Below are positions 15,899-25,260 of a stretch of 64,000 bases of DNA, one piece after another. Numbering within the stretch: position 1 is the stretch's first letter; every line of letters starts with the position of its first letter. The notes beneath the pieces were generated by a model, which saw nothing but the letters and a program-made list of their open reading frames with translations, was not told where the DNA came from and ran no database searches. The translations under genes were made by a program, and so were the position numbers. The stretch spans positions 1 through 64,000 of the forward strand of contig ONKU01000007.1 of the NCBI GenBank assembly GCA_900318535.1. Reading direction: 5' to 3'. Source of the stretch: an uncultured Prevotellaceae bacterium (lineage in GTDB: Bacteria; Bacteroidota; Bacteroidia; Bacteroidales; Muribaculaceae).

Positions 15899-17338
15899 AT
15901 GGCAAACGACAAGGACAAGAATAAAGAGAAAGAGGAAGAATACGTTAGGCAAACCGGTTCGCTCAAGGAACGCCTGGGACGCGTCAAGACCACCCGCTGG
16001 TGGCGCTTCGGCATCGTAGCGCTCATCTATGTGCTGTGGACCATCTGGATGGGCAACCCCTTGCTGCTGCTGGGCCTGATTTTGCTCGCCGACATCTACC
16101 TGACGCAGTACCTGCCCTGGGGCGCCTGGAAAGGCATGAAGAACAAGACCCTGAAGACCGTCATGAGCTGGCTGGACGCCATCGTCTATGCCCTGGTGCT
16201 GGTCTATTTCCTGTTCCTGTTCATCGGGCAGAACTACCAGATTCCCTCGTCATCGCTCGAGAAGTCATTGTTGACGGGCGATTTCCTGTGGGTAAACAAG
16301 GTGGTGTACGGCCCCCGCGTGCCGCAGACGCCGCTGCACTTCCCGCTGGCACAGAACACGTTGCCCTTCTTTAACTGCAAGTCCTATATCGACAAGCCGC
16401 AACTCGATTACCACCGCCTGAAAGGCCTGCGCAACGTCGAGCGCATGGACATCGTGGTGTTCAACTTCCCCGCCGGCGACACCGTGGCCCTGAAGATGAC
16501 CAATCCCGATTACTACACCCTGTGCTACGAGCGCGGCCGTGATGTGGTGCGTAACAATAAGGACGTCTTCGGCGACGTCATCTATCGTCCGGTCGACCGC
16601 CGCGACAACTACGTGAAACGCTGTCTGGGCTTACCGGGCGAGACCCTGCAGATCAAGAACGGCATCGTCTATGTCAACGGCAAGGCCGTTCCCCAGCCCG
16701 AAAATGTGCAGTATTCCTATTATGTGGCAACCGACGGCACCCAAATCAGCGACGACCTGTTCGACGAGATCGGCGTCAGCAAGGACGACCGCAACCACGC
16801 GCTGGACATGTACGGCAACATCATCCCCAACCTGTATGTGCTGCCGCTTACCAAGACGATGGTCAGCTCCCTCAAGAGCCAACCTTGGATAGAGACCATC
16901 GAGCGCTATCAGCCCGACGAACGCGAGGCCATGCTCACCTACCCCGTGGGCACCGACTACGGCTGGACCCATGCCAACTACGGCCCCATCTGGATTCCCA
17001 AGAAGGGCGCCAAGGTGGACCTCACGCTGGAGAACCTGCCGCTGTATGAGCGCTGCATCAAGAACTACGAGGGAAATGAGCTGGAAGTGAAAGGCAACCA
17101 GATTCTCATCAACGGCCAGCCCGCCACCAGCTACACCTTTAAGATGGACTACTACTGGATGCAGGGCGACAACCGCGACAACTCGCTCGACTCGCGTTAC
17201 TGGGGCTTTGTGCCCGAGGACCACATCGTGGGCACACCCGCCATCATCCTCATCTCGTTTGACAAGGACCATGGCCTGTTCAACGGCGGCATCCGCTGGA
17301 ACCGCATCTTCAAGATGCCCAACCCCGACAAGAAGTGA
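15899..17338 (+). CDS. lepB: Signal peptidase I
   Basis: 479 residues, much longer than E. coli LepB (about 320) but usual for Bacteroidetes. It removes signal peptides on the periplasmic face. Two N-terminal hydrophobic segments (about 37-70 and 90-110) anchor it. The catalytic Ser is about residue 119 (QIPSSSLEKSLL) and the catalytic Lys about 240 (YVKRCLGLPGETL). The C-terminal box MQGDNRDNSLDSRYWGFVP is present. About 110 residues between the Ser and Lys boxes and a further insertion after the Lys box explain the length. I start at the ATG at 15899 (MANDKDKNK); a longer upstream frame covers the promoter. The next gene overlaps its stop. Confidence 0.95.
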   Translation: MANDKDKNKEKEEEYVRQTGSLKERLGRVKTTRWWRFGIVALIYVLWTIWMGNPLLLLGLILLADIYLTQYLPWGAWKGMKNKTLKTVMSWLDAIVYALVLVYFLFLFIGQNYQIPSSSLEKSLLTGDFLWVNKVVYGPRVPQTPLHFPLAQNTLPFFNCKSYIDKPQLDYHRLKGLRNVERMDIVVFNFPAGDTVALKMTNPDYYTLCYERGRDVVRNNKDVFGDVIYRPVDRRDNYVKRCLGLPGETLQIKNGIVYVNGKAVPQPENVQYSYYVATDGTQISDDLFDEIGVSKDDRNHALDMYGNIIPNLYVLPLTKTMVSSLKSQPWIETIERYQPDEREAMLTYPVGTDYGWTHANYGPIWIPKKGAKVDLTLENLPLYERCIKNYEGNELEVKGNQILINGQPATSYTFKMDYYWMQGDNRDNSLDSRYWGFVPEDHIVGTPAIILISFDKDHGLFNGGIRWNRIFKMPNPDKK

Positions 17339-17982
17339 GTTCGACCCAAGCTGCCATCATGGGCAGCATGTGCGCAGCCAGCGTGCGATGTTATGCGGCC
17401 GCACTCGATGCAGGCACCCTGCTGGTTGACCTGGACGAGCGACGCCTGCCGCTGCGCCACAGCCATCACCGCTACCGCATCGATGGCCCCAACGGCGTGC
17501 AGACGCTCACCGTACCCCTCGTGGGCAGCACCAACAACATGATGACCCCACTCAGCGACGTGCTCATCTCGGAGCATGGCGACTGGCGACGTCTGCACTG
17601 GGGTGCCCTGTTCTCGGCCTATGGCCGCTCGCCCTACTTCGACTATGTCGCCGACGACCTGGCCCGTGTCATCCATGGCGGGCAACGTTATCTGCACGAG
17701 TTCAACAGCCAGCTGCACGAAGTCATCATCGACTTCATGGACCTGCCCATCACCACCCGTTACATGAATTCGGCCGAAAGGTCCGACGCCAATGCCGTCG
17801 ACCTGAGGGGACGCATCGCCATGAAAAAGCCCGACAACCTCGCCATCGTCAATGTGCCTTATAGCCAGATGTGGACGTCCCAGCAAGGTTTCGAACCCGA
17901 CCTGAGCATCCTGGACTTGATGATGAACACGGGCCGGGAAGGCATCTTCACGCTGATGGCGATGACGGAAAGCGGCAAGTAA
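17335..17982 (+). CDS. WbqC-family protein
   Basis: 215 residues resembling the WbqC family found in surface-polysaccharide gene clusters. Signs are RYRIDGPNGVQTLTVPL, the HGDWRRLHWGALFSAYGRSPYFDYV segment typical of the family, and a C-terminal YSQMWTSQQGFEPDLSILDLM motif. The start is GTG at 17335, whose last bases form the lepB stop (GTGA overlap), so translation is probably coupled. The biochemical role of the family is not settled; a glycan-precursor enzyme is the usual guess. A WbqC gene next to signal peptidase I is a recurring Bacteroidetes arrangement. Confidence 0.85.
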   Translation: MSSTQAAIMGSMCAASVRCYAAALDAGTLLVDLDERRLPLRHSHHRYRIDGPNGVQTLTVPLVGSTNNMMTPLSDVLISEHGDWRRLHWGALFSAYGRSPYFDYVADDLARVIHGGQRYLHEFNSQLHEVIIDFMDLPITTRYMNSAERSDANAVDLRGRIAMKKPDNLAIVNVPYSQMWTSQQGFEPDLSILDLMMNTGREGIFTLMAMTESGK

Positions 17983-17990
17983 AAAACAAA

Positions 17991-18014
17991 GGTCCAAGCA
18001 TCACTGCTGGGACC
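17991..18014 (+). terminator. Hairpin after the WbqC gene
   Basis: GGTCC-A-AGCA (17991-18000) pairs with TGCT-G-GGACC (18005-18014) with one internal mismatch and a TCAC loop. There is no T-run on the plus strand. Likely end of the lepB-WbqC transcript. Confidence 0.5.
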
Positions 18015-18289
18015 CTCATAATTACTAATACTTGAAAACTATATTTACCCCATAAAAACTTTACTCATTCGGAAAAACTGAATCATTTGTTCTTCCTACG
18101 ACATTGCAAATTAAAGAAATAATTCTCTAAATGTACCAATTTCAATAATTAAAAAATGTGAAAATTCCAGCTAAACCCGATTTTTATTAGCAAAATTCCG
18201 CCAACATCGGCAAATCAGTGGATTTTTGCGCCCCAAACGGCCACTGCGCCCGCTTTATGCCAAAGACAGGAACCAGTCGTATTTGGGGC
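18015..18289. other. Gene-free AT-rich spacer
   Basis: Part of the 501-bp gap between WbqC and lolD. The first ~180 bases are AT-rich and hold no convincing ORF, RNA or promoter. The last ~90 bases (from about 18200) are GC-richer and contain TTTGGGG fragments that resemble the edges of the repeat that follows, so they may be a decayed extra copy. Confidence 0.5.
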
Positions 18290-18466
18290 CATTCCGCTCG
18301 GCTTGTATTCACGTTGCCCCAAGGGGCGAAGGCAGGCTGCGCCTCGGAAATGCTCAAATAAATTTGGCATTCCGCTCGGCTTGCACTCACGTTGCCCCAA
18401 AGGGGCGAAGGTAGGCTGCGCCTCGGAAATGCTCAAATAAATTTGGCATTCCGCTCGGCTTGCACT
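18290..18466. repeat. 78-79-bp direct repeat, two full copies plus a partial third
   Basis: Copies start at CATTCCGCTCGGCTTG at 18290, 18368 and 18447. Each full unit contains CACGTTGCCCC, GGGGCGAAGG, AGGCTGCGCCTCGG, AAATGCTCAAATAAATTTGG. The two full copies differ at a few positions and by one base in length. The third stops after about 19 bases, at the point where a functional -7 box begins. This is not a CRISPR: the unit is long, has no spacers and there are no cas genes. It may be a dispersed Bacteroidales repeat. Confidence 0.85.
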
Positions 18467-18473
18467 ACCTTTG
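18442..18473 (+). promoter_or_regulatory. Promoter of the lolD unit, built from the repeat end
   Basis: TTTG (18442-18445) and TACCTTTG (18466-18473) are separated by 20 bp. The -33 box lies at the end of full repeat copy 2 and the spacer is the partial third copy. The ATG at 18484 follows 10 bases after the -7 box, so the leader would be very short. Confidence 0.65.
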
Positions 18474-18483
18474 CACTGCAATT

Positions 18484-19164
18484 ATGATGATCGAAGCACG
18501 GCATATCGTTAAGCGCTATGGCGACCTGGAGGTGTTAAGAGGTGTTGACCTCGACATCGCCCAGGGAGAAATTGTGTCGATTGTCGGGCCCAGCGGTGCC
18601 GGCAAGACCACGCTGCTGCAGATCTTGGGCACACTGGACGCGCCCCAAGAGGGCGAGGTGCGCTACGACGGCAAGGATGTGCTGGCCCTGCGCGACCGCG
18701 AGCTGGCACACTTCAGGAACCGCAACATCGGCTTCGTGTTCCAGTTCCACCAGTTGCTCCCCGAGTTCACCATGCTCGAGAATGTCGCCATACCCGCTCT
18801 GCTGGGCGGCGACAACCGTGCCGACGCCATGAACCGCGCCAAACGCTTGCTGGAACGCATGCATCTGGGCGACCGCATGAGCCACAAACCCTCGCAACTG
18901 TCGGGCGGCGAGTGCCAACGTGTTGCGGTGGCCCGCGCGCTGATCAACAGCCCCAAGGTCATCCTCGCCGATGAGCCCTCGGGCAGTCTAGACAGCCAGA
19001 ACAAGCAGGAACTGCACCGTCTGTTCTTTGAGTTGCGTGACGAGTTGGGACAGACTTTTATTATTGTCACCCACGACGAGGGGCTAGCAGCCCAAGCCGA
19101 CCGCACCTTGCACATGAGCGACGGCGTCATCGTGGACCAAACCCGACGCACCGCCCAGCCATGA
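18484..19164 (+). CDS. LolD-type ABC transporter ATP-binding protein
   Basis: 226 residues, a single ABC ATPase domain: Walker [10 protein letters not shown] near 38-46, Q-loop [16 protein letters not shown], signature [15 protein letters not shown], Walker [13 protein letters not shown], and switch His in IVTHDEGLA. The [11 protein letters not shown] and ILGTLD segments match the LolD subfamily, which powers release of lipoproteins from the inner membrane to LolA, and related MacB-type exporters. No LolC/E permease is adjacent, so the permease must be elsewhere. I use the ATG at 18484; a Met one codon later is equally possible. The stop overlaps the next gene by 4 bases. Confidence 0.88.
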   Translation: MMIEARHIVKRYGDLEVLRGVDLDIAQGEIVSIVGPSGAGKTTLLQILGTLDAPQEGEVRYDGKDVLALRDRELAHFRNRNIGFVFQFHQLLPEFTMLENVAIPALLGGDNRADAMNRAKRLLERMHLGDRMSHKPSQLSGGECQRVAVARALINSPKVILADEPSGSLDSQNKQELHRLFFELRDELGQTFIIVTHDEGLAAQADRTLHMSDGVIVDQTRRTAQP

Positions 19165-19829
19165 CCATCTTGCGACACATGACACTGTTGCTGCTGGCCG
19201 GCCTGCTGGCAATGGCTTCGTGCGACAAGCACGAGGACATCGACCGTGCCTATACCGACTACCGCTACGACATCGTCACCTATCTGGGACAGAACGACAA
19301 CGGGGCAGTGTTTGAATACCTGGGCCGCGACGACTCTTCATCCATCAGGCTGCAGTCACGCGTCGATGTCGGCAATGACGTCAAGGCCAACCACCGCGTG
19401 CTGCTGCGCTACAACTTTGTGGACCCCGTCCCCGCCGCCAACCGCGACATCGAGGTGTATGGTTGCAGCGCCATCTTCAGCGACTCGTTGCGGCAGTCAC
19501 CCGTCTCTCCCGACAGCCTGCCGCGTCACAAGGTGAAGCTGCGCAGCCTGTGGCGCACGGGCGAGTTCATCAACCTGCACTGCCAGGTGGAGTACACAAA
19601 CAAGGCGCGCACCCTCATGCTCGTGGCCGACGAGAAAACGCTCCTCGACGACACCGTACATTGCTACCTGGTGCACGACCTCAGGGGTGAGCGTGCCAGC
19701 TTTTGGCGCGACTGCTATGCCTCGTTCAACGTGGGCGCCCTGTGGAAACGGACTTATCTACAGTGCCTGAGAATCCATCTCAACGATGTGACTTTCCCCG
19801 GCACTACATATTACGACTTCAATAAATAA
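19161..19829 (+). CDS. NigD-like lipoprotein
   Basis: 222 residues with a lipoprotein signal peptide: hydrophobic [14 protein letters not shown] followed by Cys in LLAMASC, giving a predicted lipid-modified N-terminus near residue 20. The rest is beta-rich ([32 protein letters not shown]) and resembles NigD-like proteins, Bacteroidetes lipoproteins of unknown function. The start ATG overlaps the lolD stop (ATGA), so translation is coupled. A lipoprotein coupled to a lipoprotein-release ATPase is a natural pairing, but a direct link is inference. Family assignment is moderate. Confidence 0.65.
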   Translation: MTILRHMTLLLLAGLLAMASCDKHEDIDRAYTDYRYDIVTYLGQNDNGAVFEYLGRDDSSSIRLQSRVDVGNDVKANHRVLLRYNFVDPVPAANRDIEVYGCSAIFSDSLRQSPVSPDSLPRHKVKLRSLWRTGEFINLHCQVEYTNKARTLMLVADEKTLLDDTVHCYLVHDLRGERASFWRDCYASFNVGALWKRTYLQCLRIHLNDVTFPGTTYYDFNK

Positions 19830-19861
19830 TCATTTTGTAAAACATTTTTATCACAAAAATT

Positions 19862-20185
19862 ATGGCAAACGAGAATCAGAACCAGAACCAAATCAAAATC
19901 GAAATCCCCAAAGAGGAAATAATGGGACGTTACGCTAACATGGCAATGATCGCCCATGGCCCCAACGATTTTTTCATTGATATGATCCTGCGCGGCCCCA
20001 ACATGCCGCAGGCACGCGTGCAGAGCCGCATCATCATGGCTCCCCAGCACGCCAAGGAGCTGATGCTCGCCCTCCAGGACAACATCCGCCGCTACGAGCA
20101 GAACTTCGGCGAGATCAAGATCAACCGTCCCGGCGGCAACCAGGGCGGCATCATGGACTTCCCCCTGCCCAAGGGCCAGGCATGA
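19862..20185 (+). CDS. DUF3467 protein
   Basis: 107 residues. The core (about 23-90: YANMAMIAHGPNDFFIDMILRGPNMPQARVQSRIIM, then APQHAKELMLALQDNIRRYEQNFG) matches DUF3467, a small cytosolic family widespread in Bacteroidetes and of unknown function. A Gln/Asn-rich N-terminus and a Gly/Pro-rich tail are typical. It is 32 bp after the NigD-like gene and ends at a strong hairpin. Confidence 0.88.
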   Translation: MANENQNQNQIKIEIPKEEIMGRYANMAMIAHGPNDFFIDMILRGPNMPQARVQSRIIMAPQHAKELMLALQDNIRRYEQNFGEIKINRPGGNQGGIMDFPLPKGQA

Positions 20186-20213
20186 TTCCAATGACCTCAT
20201 GGGGTCATTGGAA
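20186..20213 (+). terminator. Hairpin after DUF3467
   Basis: Perfect 11-bp stem TTCCAATGACC/GGTCATTGGAA with a 6-base loop, starting directly at the DUF3467 stop. It is followed by T-rich heptads. It separates the lolD unit from cysS. Confidence 0.7.
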
Positions 20214-20233
20214 GTTTAAAGTTTAGAGTTTAG
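20213..20233. repeat. Three tandem AGTTTAR heptads
   Basis: AGTTTAA, AGTTTAG, AGTTTAG in direct succession between DUF3467 and cysS. Similar AGTTTT-type runs occur in other short spacers of this window (near 25216-25240, 27380-27415 and 37693-37724). Confidence 0.7.
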
Positions 20234-20286
20234 TGTATAGGGTTTTTTCTAGAACTCAAGACTAACAACATAAAACAACCGACAAT

Positions 20287-21762
20287 ATGGAACATCCACT
20301 GTTCATCTACAATACCCTCACACGGCGCAAGGAGCACTTCGTGCCCCTCAGTGAGCCCATGGTGGGCATGTACGTGTGCGGCCCCACTGTCTATGGCGAC
20401 CCGCACCTGGGCCACACCCGTCCGGCCATTACCTTCGACGTGCTGTTCCGCTACTTGCAGCAGCTGGGCTACAAGGTGCGCTATGTGCGCAACATCACCG
20501 ACGTGGGCCATCTCGAGCATGATGCCGACGAGGGCGAGGACAAGATTGCCAAGAAGGCACGCCTCGAGCAACTCGAGCCCATGGAGGTGGCGCAGTACTA
20601 TACCAACCGCTACCATGCCGCCATGCAGTCGCTCAACGTGCTGCCTCCCAGCATCGAGCCCCATGCCACGGGACACATCATCGAGCAGGAGGAACTGGTC
20701 AAGCAGATCATGGACAACGGCTATGCCTACGAGAGCAACGGCAGCGTCTATTTTGACATCGAGGCCTACAACCGCGACCACCGCTACGGTGTGCTCTCGG
20801 GACGCAACCTCGACGACATCCTCGATGCCAGCCGCGAGTTGGACGGCGTTGGCGAGAAGCGCAACCAGGCCGACTTCGCCCTGTGGAAGAAAGCTCAGCC
20901 CGAACACATCATGCGCTGGCCGTCGCCCTGGAGCGACGGCTTCCCCGGCTGGCACTGTGAGTGCACGGCCATGGGACGCAAGTATCTGGGCAAGCATTTC
21001 GACATCCACGGCGGCGGCATGGACCTCGTGTTCCCGCACCACGAGTGCGAGATTGCACAGGCCGTAGCCAGCCAGGGCGACGAGATGGTGCACTACTGGA
21101 TGCACAACAACATGATCACCATCAACGGGCAAAAGATGGGCAAGTCGCTGGGCAACTTCATCACCCTGGAACAGTTCTTCACGGGTGACCACCCTGCCCT
21201 GACCCAGGCCTACACGCCCATGACCATCCGTTTCTTCATCCTCCAGGCCCACTACCGTGGCACGGTGGACTTCAGCAACGAGGCCCTGCAGGCTGCCGAG
21301 AAAGCCTTAGAGCGCATGCTCGACGGCTGGCACCGCCTGAATGCCCTCACCGCCGCACCGCAGTCGTCGCTCACGCTCGACAACTACCGCCAGCGCTGCG
21401 CCGACGCGATGAACGACGACTTGAACACGCCCACGGTCATCGCCACCCTGTTTGATGCCTGCAAGGTCATCAACCAGGCCAACGACGGACATGCCGCCCT
21501 CAGCCAAGCCGACATCGACGAGCTGAAGAGCGTCTTCCAGACCTACCTGTTCGACGTGCTGGGCATCCGCGACGATGCCGCCGGCGGCGACAGCGTGAAC
21601 CTGGAGCCCTACCGTCAGGCCGTTGACCTGCTGCTCGAGATGCGCCGCAACGCCAAGGCCAACAAGGACTGGGCAACCAGTGACCTCATCCGCGACAAAC
21701 TCAGCGAGTTTGGTTTCGAGGTCAAGGACACCAAGGACGGCTTTGAGTGGAAAGTGAAATAA
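20287..21762 (+). CDS. cysS: Cysteinyl-tRNA synthetase
   Basis: 491 residues, a class I tRNA synthetase that charges tRNA-Cys. Motifs: the zinc Cys in [18 protein letters not shown] near 27-44 with the HLGH signature, WHCECTAMG near 220 and HHECEIAQA near 245 (zinc ligands), and the KMGKSLGNF catalytic loop near 282-290. The C-terminal helical domain is complete. No leader peptide or T-box was recognised upstream. Its TAA stop overlaps the following ATG (TAATG). Confidence 0.97.
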   Translation: MEHPLFIYNTLTRRKEHFVPLSEPMVGMYVCGPTVYGDPHLGHTRPAITFDVLFRYLQQLGYKVRYVRNITDVGHLEHDADEGEDKIAKKARLEQLEPMEVAQYYTNRYHAAMQSLNVLPPSIEPHATGHIIEQEELVKQIMDNGYAYESNGSVYFDIEAYNRDHRYGVLSGRNLDDILDASRELDGVGEKRNQADFALWKKAQPEHIMRWPSPWSDGFPGWHCECTAMGRKYLGKHFDIHGGGMDLVFPHHECEIAQAVASQGDEMVHYWMHNNMITINGQKMGKSLGNFITLEQFFTGDHPALTQAYTPMTIRFFILQAHYRGTVDFSNEALQAAEKALERMLDGWHRLNALTAAPQSSLTLDNYRQRCADAMNDDLNTPTVIATLFDACKVINQANDGHAALSQADIDELKSVFQTYLFDVLGIRDDAAGGDSVNLEPYRQAVDLLLEMRRNAKANKDWATSDLIRDKLSEFGFEVKDTKDGFEWKVK

Positions 21763-22739
21763 TGAGCCAGGAGCCGCTCATATCGGTACTCGTTCCGGCC
21801 TATAACGCCGAAGCGTTTTTGGAACAATGCCTCGAGAGCATTGTTGCCCAGACCTATCGTCACCTCGAAATCATCGTGGTGGACGACGGCAGTACCGATG
21901 GCACCGCAACCATCAGCGACCGTTGGGCCGAGCGTGATGACCGCATCCGCGTCATCCATCGGCCCAACGGTGGCCATTCGGCAGCACGCAACACGGCGTT
22001 GGATGCCATGACGGGCGAACTGGTGATCATGGTGGACAGCGATGACGTGCTCCACCCACAATTCACCGCTACCCTGCTCGACCTCATGCAAAAGCATGAC
22101 GCCGACATCGCCGTTGGAGGCTATACCGCATTCTATGGCGCGGAACCCGACTTCAGTGGTCACCGCGGCGGCAGCCCCAAGTCCTATGACCAGCAGCAGG
22201 CTTTGCTGGCTGTTTTTTATCAGCAGGGGCTCACCCACTCGCCGTGGGGGCGCCTGTTCAAGGCCTCGCTGTTCGACGGCATCCGCTTCCCGCTGGGCAT
22301 CATCTACGAGGACCTGGCCATCATCTACCCGTTGCTCAAGAAGTGCCGGCGCGTGGTCGCCATCGACGACGTGCTGTACGGCTATCGCCAGCACGAGAGC
22401 AACAGCATGAGGGTCTTTTCGCCACGGCGCGCCGCCGTGCTAGACGTGTGTGAGAACTTGGAGAGCCAGATGCAGCATGACGACCCGCAATACCTGGATG
22501 CGGTGCGCAGCCGCCTGCTGAGCGCCTATTTCAACATCCTGCTGCTCAGCCATCAGGACAAGAACGGCGACCACCGGCAACTCGAGGACCGTTGCTGGAA
22601 CGGCATCAAGCGCCTGCGCCACAAGTGCCTGTTCGACTCCAACGTCAGGACCAAGAACAAACTCGGCATCATCGCCTCCCACATGGGGCGCCGTTTCCTG
22701 TGCGATGTGGTGGGACGCAACTATCAACCTGAGCCCTAA
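21762..22739 (+). CDS. Family 2 glycosyltransferase
   Basis: 325 residues. A GT-A fold transferase with LISVLVPAYNAEAFLEQCLESI at the start, VVDDGSTDGT, NGGHSAARNTALD, and the DxD-type MVDSDDVLHP metal and nucleotide-sugar motif near 90. Downstream, SPWGRLFKASLF and GIIYEDLAIIYPLL are typical of capsule and LPS transferases that act on lipid-linked or peptidoglycan-linked acceptors in the cytosol. I use the ATG overlapping the cysS stop (21762). The exact sugar is unknown. The gene is the last of the lolD-to-glycosyltransferase run. Confidence 0.9.
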   Translation: MSQEPLISVLVPAYNAEAFLEQCLESIVAQTYRHLEIIVVDDGSTDGTATISDRWAERDDRIRVIHRPNGGHSAARNTALDAMTGELVIMVDSDDVLHPQFTATLLDLMQKHDADIAVGGYTAFYGAEPDFSGHRGGSPKSYDQQQALLAVFYQQGLTHSPWGRLFKASLFDGIRFPLGIIYEDLAIIYPLLKKCRRVVAIDDVLYGYRQHESNSMRVFSPRRAAVLDVCENLESQMQHDDPQYLDAVRSRLLSAYFNILLLSHQDKNGDHRQLEDRCWNGIKRLRHKCLFDSNVRTKNKLGIIASHMGRRFLCDVVGRNYQPEP

Positions 22740-22941
22740 ACTACCGATATCGGTAAGGCGAGTCGTTTTCACCGATAAAATCCACCCATTGGCAGAAAAG
22801 ATTTGGTCAGACGGCATTTATCACTTTACTTTGTAACACAAAACATCCAAGACAAAGAATTAATGATTCGCCAGATCTAATGACCATGATCATTTGGGTT
22901 TAGTTAAAAGTTTTTAGGCTTCAGAACACAGACAAAGAAAG

Positions 22942-22969
22942 AGAAGACAGGGTGGGAACTCTGTCTTCT
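22942..22969 (-). terminator. Terminator of the acyltransferase transcript
   Basis: AGAAGACAG (22942-22950) pairs with CTGTCTTCT (22961-22969). On the minus strand the stem is followed by CTTTCTTTGTCTG. It closes the suf-acyltransferase unit or the acyltransferase alone and may also stop plus-strand transcripts. Confidence 0.7.
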
Positions 22970-22978
22970 TCATTTATG

Positions 22979-23938
22979 TCAATGCCTCAATCGAGCGAGG
23001 ATCAGCGTTTTAACATGGTAATAGGCCATAGCCAGCAACACCGTCGACACCAGCACGATAATGGGACGTAGCCACGACTCGACAACACCAGGATTGCCCC
23101 TGAGGGCATTATAACAGGTCGATACCAGCGGATGAACGATATAAATAAAGAACACATAAGTGCTACCCAACAGACAAAAGCGGTTGAACTTCATGCCGCT
23201 CCAGCTGAACAACATGAACAGTGACGGCGCGATCAACATGTTGGCGATATGCCACCATCCTGTACCATTGTACCGTGACAGGAGATTAAGCAGAATGCCA
23301 ACCAGGCACAGGGTAACCAGGTAACGCCGCTTGAACACATGACGCAACGCTGTTTCGTGCTCATGGACAAGTTCTCCGATAACAAAGAAGGGTATGCCCC
23401 ACATCCAGGGGTTACTGATGGGGAAGTCCATGTAATTGTCCACTGGAGGCAAAACGACAACGATGCCTGCGACGAGCCCCAGATAGCCCAAATAACGCAG
23501 TCTTTTCCCCAACACGAGTTTGAGCACATAACAGATGATCAGCGATATCAGGAACCATGCAACAAAGCAGATTTTGGATTGAGAGGTGATCAATATTTTC
23601 AGCAAATGCTCCACCGTGAACACCTCATTGACCAGGAAATCGACTACGGGGCGGGCATGAAAACCCTCGAGAGCCAGCATCTTGAACAGATACAACACAT
23701 AGGCCACAAGCAGGTAGATGACTGTGCGCTTGACGGAATGCAGTAATTTCCCTTTCGATGCTCCATAAGAATAATAGCCCGAGGTCATGAAAAAGACCGA
23801 AACGGCAAAGGAGCCCAAATAGGCTACAAACACGCCATAGGGCCAAGGGAATACCACATGGACAAAGACAATGAAACAAGCTGCAATTCCTTTGAGGAAG
23901 TCCAGACCGTGATTGCGCGGATAGCCGGTATTGCCCAT
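22979..23938 (-). CDS. Membrane acyltransferase (acyltransferase-3 family)
   Basis: 319 residues with about 10 hydrophobic segments. The N-terminal GLDFLKGIAACFIVFVHVV motif with its conserved His, and the FFMTSGYYSYG motif, place it in the acyltransferase-3 (OafA/WecH-like) family, which transfers acetyl or succinyl groups to surface sugars. The end IVHPLVSTCYNALRG is also typical. It lies 44 bp after sufS on the same strand, with a weak short hairpin between. The acceptor is not known. Confidence 0.85.
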   Translation of the reverse strand: MGNTGYPRNHGLDFLKGIAACFIVFVHVVFPWPYGVFVAYLGSFAVSVFFMTSGYYSYGASKGKLLHSVKRTVIYLLVAYVLYLFKMLALEGFHARPVVDFLVNEVFTVEHLLKILITSQSKICFVAWFLISLIICYVLKLVLGKRLRYLGYLGLVAGIVVVLPPVDNYMDFPISNPWMWGIPFFVIGELVHEHETALRHVFKRRYLVTLCLVGILLNLLSRYNGTGWWHIANMLIAPSLFMLFSWSGMKFNRFCLLGSTYVFFIYIVHPLVSTCYNALRGNPGVVESWLRPIIVLVSTVLLAMAYYHVKTLILARLRH

Positions 23939-23982
23939 TGCCTTATTATGATTGCCCCGTGTAGAAGACCCTGTATCAGGGA

Positions 23983-25194
23983 TTATCGCAGCATGTCGGC
24001 GACGCGGCGTGTGGCGGCGACAAAGGCGGCTACCTCGTCGAGCGTGTTATAGACGGCAAACGAGGCGCGCACCATGCCTGTCACGCCATAGCGGGCCATC
24101 AGCGGCTGGGCGCAATGGTGGCCAGTGCGCACGGCGATACCCAGCTTGTCGAGCAACAGGCCCATATCATAACTGCTGATGTCGCCCACGAGGAACGACA
24201 CCACACCGCTCTTGCCGGGGGCTGTGCCGAACAGGCGCATGCCGTCAATCGTCTGCAGCCCTTCGACGGCTGCCGTGAGCAGTTCGTGCTCGTGGGCGGC
24301 AATGTTCTCGATGCCCAACGACTTGATGTAGTCGATAGCGGCACCAAAGGCTGCGATATCGACAAAATCGGGCGTGCCGGCCTCGAACTTGAAGGGCAAT
24401 TCGGCAAAGGTTGTGCGCTCAAACGTCACCTGACCGATCATTTCTCCCCCACCCTGATAAGGCGGCATCTTGTCCAGCCAGTAGCGCTTGCCGTAGAGGA
24501 TGCCAACACCGGCGGGGCCATACATCTTGTGGCTTGAGAAGGCATAGAAGTCGCAATCCAGGTCCTGGACATCGACACGCACATGGGGAGCGGCCTGCGC
24601 TCCGTCGATGAGCACAGGAACGCCATGACGGTGTGCTATGGCTATCATCTCCTTGACGGGGTTGACCGTACCCAGCACATTTGACACGTGGGCCAAGGCG
24701 ACAAAGCGGGTGTTGTCGCTGAACAGGTCCTCATAGGCCTCCATATCGACCTGACCGCTGTCGTCGATGGGCACGACACGCAACGTCACGCGTTTGCGCT
24801 GACCGATAAGTTGCCAGGGCACGATGTTGCTGTGATGTTCCATCACGGTGACGATAATCTCATCGCCGTTCTCGAGCATTTGGCCAAAGGACGATGCCAC
24901 GAGGTTGATGCCCTCGGTAGTGCCACGGGTGAAGATGACCTCCTGAATGCTCCCGGCATTGATAAAGGCACGCACCTTCTCGCGCGTGAGCTCCACCAAG
25001 TCGGTGGCCTCTTGCGACAGGGTGTGCACGCCACGGTGCACGTTGGCCTTGTAGTGGTAGTACATCTGGTCAATGGCCTCCACCACGGGGCGCGGCGTTT
25101 GGGACGTGGCCGCATTGTCCAGATAGACGAGCGGGCGGCCTGACACCTCGCGTTGCAGGATGGGATAATCCTCACGTATCTTGTTGATGTCCAT
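23983..25194 (-). CDS. sufS: Cysteine desulfurase SufS
   Basis: 403 residues, class V aminotransferase fold. It removes sulfur from cysteine for Fe-S cluster assembly. Visible: YLDNAATSQTPRPVVEAI near the start, the PLP Lys in YAFSSHKMYGPAGVG near 227, and the active-site Cys in VRTGHHCAQPLMARYG near 365. The TGHHCAQP loop form is that of group II (SufS/CsdA) enzymes. It is the last suf gene, 66 bp after sufD. A SufE or SufU partner is not in the window. Confidence 0.95.
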   Translation of the reverse strand: MDINKIREDYPILQREVSGRPLVYLDNAATSQTPRPVVEAIDQMYYHYKANVHRGVHTLSQEATDLVELTREKVRAFINAGSIQEVIFTRGTTEGINLVASSFGQMLENGDEIIVTVMEHHSNIVPWQLIGQRKRVTLRVVPIDDSGQVDMEAYEDLFSDNTRFVALAHVSNVLGTVNPVKEMIAIAHRHGVPVLIDGAQAAPHVRVDVQDLDCDFYAFSSHKMYGPAGVGILYGKRYWLDKMPPYQGGGEMIGQVTFERTTFAELPFKFEAGTPDFVDIAAFGAAIDYIKSLGIENIAAHEHELLTAAVEGLQTIDGMRLFGTAPGKSGVVSFLVGDISSYDMGLLLDKLGIAVRTGHHCAQPLMARYGVTGMVRASFAVYNTLDEVAAFVAATRRVADMLR

Positions 25195-25260
25195 TGTTTC
25201 TAGTTGTGAGTTGTTAGTTTTTAGTTTTAAGTAAGAATACTATCTCCTAATTTCTAACTC

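Noticed and set aside
18290..18466. CRISPR array
   Set aside because: Repeats are 78-79 bp, adjacent, with no unique spacers, and no cas genes are nearby.
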